From Caenorhabditis remanei (Eukaryota; Nematoda; Chromadorea; Rhabditida; Rhabditidae): a DNA stretch of 64,000 nt. Numbering within the stretch: position 1 is the stretch's first letter; each line of letters opens with the position of its first letter. Below are positions 12,655-22,100 of this stretch, in pieces. The notes under the pieces were generated by a model. That model was given only the letters and a program-made list of their open reading frames with translations. It did not search any database and was not told the DNA's origin. A program made the position numbers and the translations under genes. Where the stretch lies: positions 12,586,001 to 12,650,000 of the forward strand of contig NC_071331.1 in assembly GCF_010183535.1 (NCBI RefSeq). The letters run 5' to 3'.

Positions 12655-13280
12655 TGGTTTAGTGGTTGAGAAGTGAGCTGAGCTGATATATTATATAGAA
12701 AAAGGATGAGTGGGTTGACTAGTTAAGAGACCATTGAGAAATGAATTTTGGTGTCAAAATCCTCAAGAACTCGAGATGATTATCTAGGTAAGATCAACAA
12801 TATTAAACTACTGGGTGGAGACTACAATGTTCGAGGAACTGCACTTGTTCAATAACCTAAAGACTCTGAGTGTCCAGGAAGTTAGAAGAAGATATCTGTA
12901 AACAAGGAACCAACTTCCAAATAAATGCATTTATTCCATGAATTTGCATTCTTCTTTTGTTCATTCAATAGGTATATCGAAAATATTTTCAAAAGTGAGA
13001 AAGAACCCGGAATTTGAAATTACACAAAATACAAAGATTATTTCATGCTTCTTCACACTTTCTTTTTTTTCAGATTTATGTTGTTTTGTTTTCACAACTT
13101 TACACCTTCCAAACAACCTGTTCTTATTTTCCGATAGAAGATTCCCAGTACTGGCTTTTCATATAAAAGTCAAACGTTTCAAGACAGAATCATCACATTT
13201 ACATCTTTTCCTCTGTTGGAGTTTCTTAAAACAGTAAGTTTCCTTGAAGTTATTCGAGATCCATCCTCCTTTTTCAGAGA
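12655..13280. other. Divergent promoter region
   Basis: It separates a minus-strand SRD gene from a plus-strand secreted repeat protein. No ORF is credible. The right part holds a TATA box, a probable 5'UTR exon and a 44-base intron (13234-13277, GTAAG to TTTTTCAG) ending three bases before the ATG at 13281. Confidence 0.6.
13162..13169 (+). promoter_or_regulatory. TATA box of the repeat-protein gene
   Basis: TATAAAAG lies 119 bases upstream of the ATG. It is followed by a pyrimidine-rich leader and a consensus donor GTAAG at 13234. Canonical TATA boxes in worms are frequent in highly expressed, tissue-specific genes, which fits a structural or secreted product. The assignment is inference from position. 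Confidence 0.6.
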
Positions 13281-14027
13281 ATGAAGCTTCATTTCTTCTT
13301 CACTTTCTCCCTTTCTATCCTATCGGCAACTTGTGACTATGCAAATTCTGGCGGAGGCGGAGGAGGTGATGTGTCTCCACCTGCACCACCAGTGGAACCC
13401 GCTCCTGCTCCAGAAGCGCCACCAGCTGATGCTGGAAGTTATGCTGCTGCTGCACCAGCTCCACCTACTGGAGGATCTTACCCAGCAAAAAGAAGAAGAT
13501 TAGCTCGAGCCTATGCAGAGGGCGGAGATACTCCAGCTGCTCCAGCGGTTCCAGAACCAGCTCCAGCACCAGAGGTTGCCCTGGAAGCCGTACCCGAAGC
13601 TCCACCAGCAGATGCAGGAAGCTATGCGGCTTCAGCGCCAGCTCCGCCACCTTCTTACCCAGCCAAAAGAAGACGTGTTGCACGCGCCTATGCTGAAGGA
13701 GGAGAGGCTCCAGCAGCTCCTGAACCAGCTCCAGCACCAGAGGCCGCTCCTGAAGCCGCACCAGAAGCTCCACCAGCAGATGCAGGAAGCTATGCGGCTT
13801 CAGCGCCAGCTCCTCCACCATCTTACCCTGCAAAGAGAAGACGTGTTGTCCGCGCCTATGCTGAAGGAGGAGAGGCTCCAGCGGCACCAGCGGCTCCAGA
13901 GCCAGCTCCAGAAGCAGCGCCCGAAGCTCCACCAGCAGATGCTGGAGGATACGCTGCCTCAGCTCCAGCTTCAGGAGGATCTTATCCAGCACGAAAGATG
14001 ATTGCTCGTGTTTCCCGTCTTGTCTAA
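13281..14027 (+). CDS. Secreted Ala/Pro/Glu-rich repeat protein with KRRR sites
   Basis: A single coding exon encodes 248 residues, with ATG three bases after a TTTTTCAG acceptor. Residues 1-20 (MKLHFFFTFSLSILSATCDY) look like a signal peptide, followed by a six-Gly run. The rest is about four imperfect modules of 52-61 residues. Each has an acidic Ala/Pro stretch, the core PPADAGSYAA (PPADAGGYAA in the last), then PSYPAKRRR followed by ARAYAEGG or VRAYAEGG. The last module ends SYPARKMIARVSRLV. KRRR and RRR(L/V)(A/V)R match dibasic or furin-type cleavage sites, so the product may be processed into repeated fragments. I do not know the family. A cuticle-associated or peptide-precursor role are both possible. 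AATAAA at 14105-14110 is the likely poly(A) signal. Confidence 0.8.
   Translation: MKLHFFFTFSLSILSATCDYANSGGGGGGDVSPPAPPVEPAPAPEAPPADAGSYAAAAPAPPTGGSYPAKRRRLARAYAEGGDTPAAPAVPEPAPAPEVALEAVPEAPPADAGSYAASAPAPPPSYPAKRRRVARAYAEGGEAPAAPEPAPAPEAAPEAAPEAPPADAGSYAASAPAPPPSYPAKRRRVVRAYAEGGEAPAAPAAPEPAPEAAPEAPPADAGGYAASAPASGGSYPARKMIARVSRLV
13416..13985 (+). repeat. Four in-frame coding repeats
   Basis: Copies of the GCxCCACCAGC(T/A)GATGC core begin at 13416, 13599, 13767 and 13926, with spacings of 183, 168 and 159 bases. Copies two and three are nearly identical over the core and following Ala/Ser/Pro codons, suggesting recent duplication or gene conversion. Length differences fall in the Pro/Glu/Ala linker. 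Confidence 0.85.
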
Positions 14028-14494
14028 TATAATTTCCCTCAATATTTTGATCTTCTATTTCTCAACTGGTTGAATTAATTATACGGTTTCAATTAATAAC
14101 TTTCAATAAACTTTCAATGATTTTCAAATTAAATGTAAACTTGAATGTTCTTCTTATGAATTTTATTCACACAAACCACAAAACTGCAATATTACAATGA
14201 GATGAGATAAATGAGTGGAGTAACAAATGATTTGCAAATAGATAACATCATATGTACAAGAAAAGAGACAAGATTGGATCAATGAGATCTCTCTCAAATA
14301 TGGACAAAGTATGTGCATTCGAATCAAAGATTACAAATAAATACAGAGGAATCACAATTTTGTTTGACGACTAGTTCAAACATAGGTTTCGAATTAGTTT
14401 CCGTTAGTTATACAGGTAATTTAGGATAGTTTAGAAAATATATTAACAACAATATTTTTGAGAAGATGAGATGGAATAGAGAATCTGAAAATAG
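14028..14494. other. Convergent intergenic region
   Basis: It lies between the 3' ends of the plus-strand repeat-protein gene and a minus-strand gene. It holds AATAAA at 14105 for the former and TTTTATTC near 14160 as a possible minus-strand poly(A) signal. No ORF of interest. Confidence 0.5.
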
Positions 14495-15526
14495 TTAGAC
14501 AGCCATGTTGACGAAAGAGATAAATCCATCGACATCAAAAACACTGAGCCAGTTATCTTCACTGCAGATTGCAGTTGTTCCCTTTTGGATCATTTTGAAG
14601 CGAACGACGTGACTGATATCACCTCCGAAGATGACTGGAATGCGAACGAAATCTGGCAGGCAGACGACGAGCTCACAATCGGATCCTTCTACGTCGAAGA
14701 CGAGACATTGAAGATGAGTTGCGTATTCAACATCTGGACGAGTGCATTCCAAATCATAACATTCATGCTTTGGTTGAACTCCGAGTTTTGGATTGAGATC
14801 TTGGAGAGCTTCGATTGCTCTCGGGAAGATTCTGGACTCAATTCCACCGGTTCCAATCTCAAGAGCCATTCCAGCAGTGTAGTTGAGAGTTTTGAATTGC
14901 TGAAAATTCAAAAAGGTTATTGTTCAGAGCCTATGTCTTTTAGATTTACCTGATAGACAGTTCTAATCATATCAACTCCAAAACGAGAAGCGAAAACGAA
15001 AGACTCTGGACACTTGATGACAAGAGCTTTCTCAAGATTTCTGCTGTCATAGCATATGTATCTTTGATGAATCAATTCTGGAACAACACACTTCTCCAGA
15101 ACGTCCTCTGACGAAATGAGCAATTGATTGATTTTTGTTCCAGGTCTTCCCAAGAAATAATCAGTGATTTTCTTCAAAGAATCGTCGAGAGTCATTCCAG
15201 ATGGCATATTGAATCCTTGGATCAATCCATTATTCGAGACAACGACTTTCACGGATTCTGGTTGAGGTCTCAAAACGAATGAGTGTTTGTCGATATTAAT
15301 TTCAATGCGTCTTGGTTTATAATCGATGTGAACCATTTGAATTTGATATGGAACTTGACTTTCTTCTTGACGGAAAGAGGGGTCTTGCTCTCCGAGATTG
15401 ATTCTGAATGTTTTCATTTTTAAATAAGAAAAACCTAATGAATAATTCCCACCTCTGCTCAATTGGCATGCAACTAATTGCAATATTTCTCAAAGACTCT
15501 GCGAGTTTATCTGCTTCAGACGACAT
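14495..15526 (-). CDS. Nematode F-box-associated-like (DUF3557-like) protein
   Basis: Three exons join in phase: 15526-15453, 15403-14950 and 14899-14495, giving 310 residues. The N-terminus LAESLRNIAISCMPIEQRI followed by VPYQIQMVHIDYKPRRIEIN resembles the worm F-box-associated expansion, in which a degenerate F-box-like helix precedes a DUF3557-type region. I see no signal peptide or membrane span. The C-terminal half (GGIESRIFPRAIEALQDLNP onward) is unfamiliar. If the family call is right, the protein may be an SCF-type substrate adaptor. The start is fixed by a donor 74 bases downstream in the right phase. The gene is divergent from csn-5. Family assignment is by eye and weak; the gene itself is well supported. 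Confidence 0.6.
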
Positions 15527-16196
15527 TTCTGGAATTTTACGATATGTGGATCAGAAGAAAGTAGAGTAAAAAGGCCAACGACAATCAATAGTATGTGGCG
15601 AAATAGTCACGAGAATTCCCCGTCTCGTCTGGTGTTGCGAGCAGAGACAACAAGAGACGCAGAATAATTTGTGGAGGGAAATACAAGAGTTTGAATACAG
15701 GACCGGGTCGAGAGTGGATGAATTATAGACGCATTGAGTTTTATTTCCCTAGATTGATTCAATTTTGATATTAAGATTTTTGGAGAAGAAATTACAGTAT
15801 GCTCAACAATAATGATTGAAACAGTTATGTTTCATCGACAATCTTCTCAATCGTTCAATTATATTGTCAAAAATTAATAATGAGTGCACTTTTTTAAATC
15901 ACTATCTTTTTTAACTGTCTGAAATCTTTTCAAAATTTCATAAAAACCTATTTTGAAAATCATTCAAAAAAATTAATTTAAACTACCGCGCAAAAATTCT
16001 TGTGTCGATTTACGCTAAACAACACGCAGCCGTAATTTCGGAGCATCGTAAGACGCTACCAATTTTGAAGATGACAACGTTCAACGTCGCAATACTTGTG
16101 TTTTTTATTGATTCTCCTGCGTTTTTCTTGTTATTTTCTCTTTTCATAATGTCTGTCGGTATTTATCTCTCATTTATTCTCAAATATTTCAGCTAA
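15527..16196. promoter_or_regulatory. Divergent promoter of the F-box-like gene and csn-5
   Basis: These 670 bases must serve both flanking genes. The csn-5 side ends with AAATATTTCAG at 16182-16192, five bases before the ATG, a strong spliced-leader (SL1-type) acceptor. At about 15996-16016 lies CTTGTGTCGATTTACG, which resembles a dispersed C. elegans repeat I remember (TTGTGTCGATTTACGGG type). Confidence 0.6.
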
Positions 16197-17471
16197 ATGG
16201 AAGTTGACAACGTTAAACCGTCGGGCTCAGTTCCTCAGAGAAACTGGGAAAAAGAAAACAATGTAAGTTTTATCATACGCTTTGCTTGAAAAACGTTATT
16301 TTTACTGTGTCTACTGAATATTGCAGGTTCAAAATGTCGATTCGATTTTTGAGTACAATAATCAACAGCAGGTAGAGATCAGAAATGCGAAACCATGGGA
16401 TAAAGATCCACATTACTTCAAACAGGTAAATTTTATTCGTATTTAAGAAATTATTTATTTTCATATTTTCCAGATTAAAATTTCGGCTATCGCCCTTCTC
16501 AAAATGACGATGCATGCTAAAAGAGGTGGAAACTTGGAAATCATGGGACTTTTGCAAGGAAGAATCGACGCGAATTCATTCATTATTTTGGATGTATTTG
16601 CGCTTCCAGTCGAAGGAACTGAGACAAGGTACTCTTTGATTCCATTTTACAAATTATTGATTTTCTAATTTGCAGAGTGAATGCTCAAGCACAAGCATAC
16701 GAATACATGACAGTCTATTCGGATTTGTGTGAGACAGAAGGTCGTCAAGAGAAAGTCGTTGGTTGGTATCACTCGCATCCAGGATACGGATGTTGGCTCT
16801 CGGGAATTGATGTATCAACACAGACTCTGAATCAGAAGTTCCAAGAACCATGGGTCGCCATCGTCATCGATCCATTGAGAACCATGTCGGCCGGAAAAGT
16901 TGATATCGGAGCTTTCCGTACTTATCCAGAAGGTTATCGTCCACCAGATGATGTTCCATCAGAGTATCAATCCATTCCACTCGCAAAGATTGAAGATTTC
17001 GGTGTTCACTGTAAACGATACTATTCTCTCGATGTGAGCTTCTTCAAATCACAACTTGATGCTCATATTCTCACTGCTTTGTGGAACAGTTACTGGATTT
17101 CAACTCTCAGCAATTCTCCACTCTTTTCCAATGTGGAATTCATAAATAATCAAATCCATGATATTAATCAAAAACTTCTGGCAGTTGATAAGAAACTTCA
17201 ATTGAACGAGAGAAGTACCGAAGCACAAGAGGCTCTTTCGAAAGTTGTGACTGATGCGAAGGCAGTCGGGGATGAATTGGAAACTGGAAGAATCTCTCAT
17301 TTCGTCAAACAATTGTTGTTTGCTCGTCAGAACGGAGGTGGTTGTGGATGCGGACATGCCTCTGTTGTCTCTGAATCTGCGATGGACGTCGCCGTTGTTC
17401 CAGAAGTCGAGAAAGAACAAGTCGCTGATGGAATTATTCCAGAGCCAGCTGTCGAAATGACCGACGCTTAA
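16197..17471 (+). CDS. csn-5: CSN-5, JAMM isopeptidase of the COP9 signalosome
   Basis: Four exons join in phase: 16197-16262, 16327-16425, 16474-16628 and 16676-17471, giving 371 residues. The MPN/JAMM core is intact: [11 protein letters not shown] supplies the catalytic Glu, and [17 protein letters not shown] supplies the HxH...D zinc ligands. In CSN5 this metal site removes NEDD8 from cullins, resetting cullin-RING ubiquitin ligases. In C. elegans CSN-5 also binds germline GLH helicases and KGB-1. The C-terminus has an unusual GGGCGCGHA Gly/Cys stretch and an acidic tail. An optimal TTTCAG acceptor five bases before the ATG argues for trans-splicing at the start. The length suits the family, with no disrupted motif. 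The gene converges on skn-1. Confidence 0.97.
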
Positions 17472-17592
17472 TTTAACCAATCAGGTTACCCAAAAAGAAA
17501 CATCTGAACCCCTTTCTTGTTCATATTTATAATTCAAAAGCACGTTCTTTTTCTGTTATTCGAGTCCCCAACATCATCTCTTTTTATCGAAA

Positions 17593-17598
17593 AATAAA
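17593..17598 (+). terminator. csn-5 poly(A) signal
   Basis: AATAAA lies about 120 bases past the csn-5 stop codon, followed by a T-rich tract. Its position and sequence suit a worm 3' end. Confidence 0.7.
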
Positions 17599-18714
17599 AA
17601 GTTCTTCTAAATCAATTGGTTCCTTTTTCTCTTTTAATTTTATTGTAATTGTGTTTTTTGTTGTTGTTCAAGTTTCAAAATTTGAAATGATGGGCCAACA
17701 TTTTGATTCTCAGTGTTGTATCCATGTTTACTAATTCTAGACTTCTCAGGACTCAGCGAAAAAACTATTCCAGTTTTTCGGTTGTTAAAGTTTTGAATTT
17801 GTATGAGAACTGTATGTATTTCAAAGGCAGACCCCAGAAACATGGTTTTGAGTACAAATTTAGAAAAAAATTCTGGAAAAATCGAAAACACCTATTTTCG
17901 CTACTTAATTTTTGAAAACTTCAATGGAAATTTCGAAAGTTTTTCGAACGGTTTTTTTTTCGGAAAACCACCGAAAAAGGCAGGCTCGAAGATCTCTTCG
18001 CTCGATCCGATCAAACTCCAATGAGTTGGAACTTGTATTGATCTCATCTTTTCTCCGATCATCTTTGTTCTGGTTTAGTTATTGTTATCGAGAACGTGTC
18101 ACGGGAGTGTTGGAAATCCCACGTTTTGTATGGGGAAAAAGGGAAAGATCGCGTATAAAATAAAATTTGTTTATTGTTTAGCGAGAATTGATACTTTATA
18201 GGAAACGTGGACATCCGAGAAGTTTTAAATCGGGAGGCGTTTAGAAACCAAGTCATCTGACGAGTCAAGATCGGAGTCATACGTGTTCAGGATTTCTGCT
18301 AGAGGAAAAATTGATTTTTGCCGCCCTATCAGAAATTTAAAGATGAAATTTTAGGAAAAAAACTTTACGAAAAAAAATGTCCTTTCTTTTTTTCGCGCCC
18401 GATCACCACCCTCCTCAAATTTTCCTTTAAAAACTCCCTGTACTACTGGAATCTGAATATCTATGTTTCAAATTTATGTTTTGTCAATTTTATTTTTCAT
18501 GAAGACAAACAATATATGGACATATGAAAATGTACATCTTTTTGAGACGGTAACGGGTGGGGGGATACAGAATCAAAAATACAGGTGGATAATAGATCTG
18601 AGAAAGTTGAGAAAAATTGAAAATGACAGAAAAGAAAACGACAGAAAATCAAGAGATTTGAGGATAATAGAAAAATATAAAGATCATAATTCAGAGTGGG
18701 TAAGGGTGGTTTGT

Positions 18715-18736
18715 GGGGGGGGGGGGGGGGGGGGGG
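18715..18736 (+). repeat. 22-base poly-G tract
   Basis: An uninterrupted run of 22 G sits in purine-rich DNA downstream of skn-1. Monoguanine tracts above about 18 bases are the class deleted in C. elegans dog-1 (FANCJ helicase) mutants and can fold into G-quadruplexes. On the skn-1 template sense it is a C run, possibly within the 3' UTR. Confidence 0.95.
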
Positions 18737-19116
18737 AAGAAAAGGGGAAAAGGATGATGAGGGGGTCGTGATCAGTGTTCTTCACGAGACCCGTTTCTAT
18801 CTATTTGTATGGTGAAGGGACAATGAGCTCCAGGCTCAAAAAGTAGGGGAAACTAGGAAAACGGATGCCAGATAATAAATAATAAACAAATTGGGTATTG
18901 GAGATGATAAAACTATTGCAAAGTGTTTGCGCATCCGGTGTTGGTTGAGGTATTTCACAGGGAAATCAGTATCCGAGGGTGGGGGGAAAGGAAAAAGTAG
19001 ATCAAAGGAGTTGAGGGTGATAAGGAGAAAGGGGGATAGGGTGGATATAAATATTATATCATTAAGGGGAGCTTCATTATGAGTCAATACAGAAAAGTTC
19101 TCTTCTCGATTGACAT

Positions 19117-22100
19117 TTAGATGTAATGAGTCATGCTGGAGACTTTGTCGTGGCGATCAGTGCGACGTTGACGGCAAGTGCGAGCAGCGACCTTGTTCTT
19201 TCCTGAAATGAAACATTGAATTCAGATCTTAACTTCTTGATTCTGGGTTTCTTACCGCGACGACGAATCTTGCGGATCAATTGTCTCTGATATTCGCTGA
19301 GATCGTCTTGCTTCAATACTTGTTGTAGTTCACTCAACGACATCTCCGAGATTTGATGAGCAGTAACGGGAAGAGCGTTCTCAGCAGCGAGCTGCTCATC
19401 CTTTGATTGACGTCCACGCTTCCGTGTTGCAACGTTCATAACCCGATTGATCTTGGAAGAGTGTGGAGAACGAGATGGAGATGGTCGATCGAAACGAGAT
19501 CGGGATGGAATCAACTTCCCGTAGAAGCGAGACTCGTGTTGTCCAGATGAGCTTTCCGAATTGTAACGTGGAGATTCAGATGACAAACGGGAGCATGGGG
19601 AGGATGAATCACTGTAAATTTCACTGGTTGCACTTTTATCCTCGACGCTTACAATAAGAGCTTTCATACTCGTTTAAAATCATCAAGGTGTCTAGAGATC
19701 CTTACTTGCACTCTTATGCTTTTGAAAAGTGAGTAATGAACTTTTCTAATCCGTCTAAAACTTTATTGCTAATTAACATTCTCAGAAGACTAAGAGTGCA
19801 CTTCTAACTGTGAACTTCTCATCATCACGAGAACTTGATCAGTTAGTCGCGTATTCAATTCCCAAAGGCCCCTTTGACGTTGATAGAATTGATGTCTCTA
19901 TGAGTTCACTTACGTTGTGCAATCACTGAACGAGTTTCTTGGCATGTAGTGTGACTCGAAGAGAGAATGAGTTGCCGTGGCAGTGACCGTTGCGCTTCCT
20001 GGGCTCGTCTGAGTCTGTTGTTGACGTCCATTGGTGGATCTTGCAAGATTCAATGGGGAAAGTGGAGCCTGAACTGATGAGGAGTACGCGTGATCGTAAC
20101 CGATTTGTCCATTGGAAACGATGGCTTGTGGAGTGTCATTTGTCATTCCAACGTAGACGTAGTTTGGTGGTTGGAACACTGAAATTGATAATTTGTACAG
20201 GAGAAGAATGAGGATGAGACTAGATGAGTTGAATGAAGCTAGAAAGAAAGGAATGAGCCTAGAAGAGAATGACTATGATGATAAACCTCTTTCGAAAGTG
20301 CTCGAGATTCCAGAATGAGGGTATTGTTGATGTTGTTGATTATGATACTCCATTGGTGGTTGGCTGAACATTTGGAGATACATGTTGATGATCTTCTTGC
20401 CCTCTTCGTCTTCGTCCACAGGATGGGTCTTGTTGGTAGATGGGGTAGAAGAGAGGAGGGAAGTGGTAAAATCAGAAGGGAAGGACATTCGGTGGAGCTT
20501 CAATTCCAGCTGCTTATATAAAGTTCTTTGTGCGGAAGGAGAATGGATTAGCTTGATTAAACCCCGCCCCTAAAACTCAAACTTCTTTGTCTAGTTTCAG
20601 CAGTTCAAAAAGGGGGCTGGACGATTGGCCACGCCCACTTCATTAGTCTATCAACTTTCGTCAGGAAACATCAGTTATCAAGAGAGCAAGTCTGATAAGA
20701 GAAAGTGGAAAAGAGAGAAAAGGAATAGAAAAGCAGAGAAAAGTGACTAGGAGGATGAAGAGCATAGAACTTACAATCAGTATGAACCATATCGGCATCT
20801 TGCCACCGTTCACGAGTCTGAGCATCAGTATCATTGAAAAGGGAAGCTGCTTGGGAAGAGGAAACAACTGATGATGCAGTGCAGTTGACTTGATTACACG
20901 AATCTTGGAGTTCCTGCATTTCAGTAACTGAAAATAAAGAGTTTAGAATACAGATACTCTCATTGAATAACCAACAGTTTGCTTGTGTGTATACAATTCC
21001 CTCGGACAGTGAAATATTGTTGAGCACGGGATTCGTGTTCTCAAAGACTTTGTTCAATTCACTTTCTTCACGAGATACATCTTTCAGAAGCTCCTCAAGA
21101 TCGTTGTCAGTTGGCAAATCATCTGCAGACTCATCATGCGAGCAGTGTTGTTCAGGAGTATGCAACTTCACTTGTTCTGGTTGCGCTTTCTGGTACTGAC
21201 ATTCAAAGAAACCTTGATACAAATTCAACGATAAACCTTCATAAGCATCACGTTCTTCTTGATTCAGTGGCTGAAATAATATATTGTTTATATTCAGAGA
21301 AATCAGATACCATCAAGCACTCTCCTCCAATTTTCCTCTTTTTTTCATTCATTTCATTCAAACAATGATACTACTACCGCTTCTCCCAACTTTTATTTTG
21401 TTACCTTTGGCTTCTACAGTAGTTATTCCCAGCCCTCTGAAATCTTCATATCAGTCAATTGCTGGTCAACGTGCGATCAATCTTGATGTCAATGTTCGTC
21501 TTCTAACCGTTTTAGCTCTTCAGCAAAGTGTAAGTATGAAATGCGTAATACTCGCTAAACTCTTTCCCAGACGGCTCGCCACTAATATGTATGACGTTGC
21601 TAGTCGTTAATTTCGATGCAACTCAAAGTCTAGCTACGTGCTCTTTTTGACCTACAAAATACTCTCTTTCTATCTTTTTCAAAGTACGTCAGTATGGTTA
21701 GCGGGTTGAATTGTCATCGTCGAACGCTCCTCTGGAAAAGAGAAAACGCCCTGTTAAGTGATAAGAGTCGAATCACCGACGAATCCGAGAAAGGAGTCTT
21801 TCGATAAGGTATCGAGAAATAAGAAAAATAAAAATGACGGCAACCAGGAAAAGTGGCGTGTGCTAAGACTGTTATCAAGGGTGGGAAAAGACAAAGAAAA
21901 TGACGATTACAGGGATGGCAATTGTACGAAGATCACTGGTACAAACTGTTTGAGACTGATCTCATGTGGATCCCTGCTGAGAACGTGTGCAGATCAATGG
22001 GCGGTCATTTGGTCAGTATCAAGGACGAATCGGAGAACTTATTTGTTCACAAGTTGCGGAAAAGTGAGTAAATCAAATTTTATCTCAAACAAGCTCTACA

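Larger units (their letters stand above)
17472..19116. other. Convergent region between csn-5 and skn-1 3' ends
   Basis: It contains the csn-5 poly(A) signal, the skn-1 3' UTR and a purine-rich stretch with a G22 run. Short frames at 17703-18163 sit in A/T-rich sequence with CGAAA and CCGAAAA motifs typical of worm intergenic DNA and are not called. Confidence 0.5.

Noticed and set aside
13465..14001. Long Leu/Glu-rich minus-strand frame and Gln/Leu/His-rich plus-strand frame across the repeat gene
   Set aside because: They are shadows of the Ala/Pro-rich repeats; the frame with the signal peptide and acceptor is the real one.
21757..21912. Extra lectin exon between the signal-peptide exon and the CTLD
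   Set aside because: Candidate acceptors give early stops; the direct join 21529 to 21913 keeps phase and yields a complete short-form domain.
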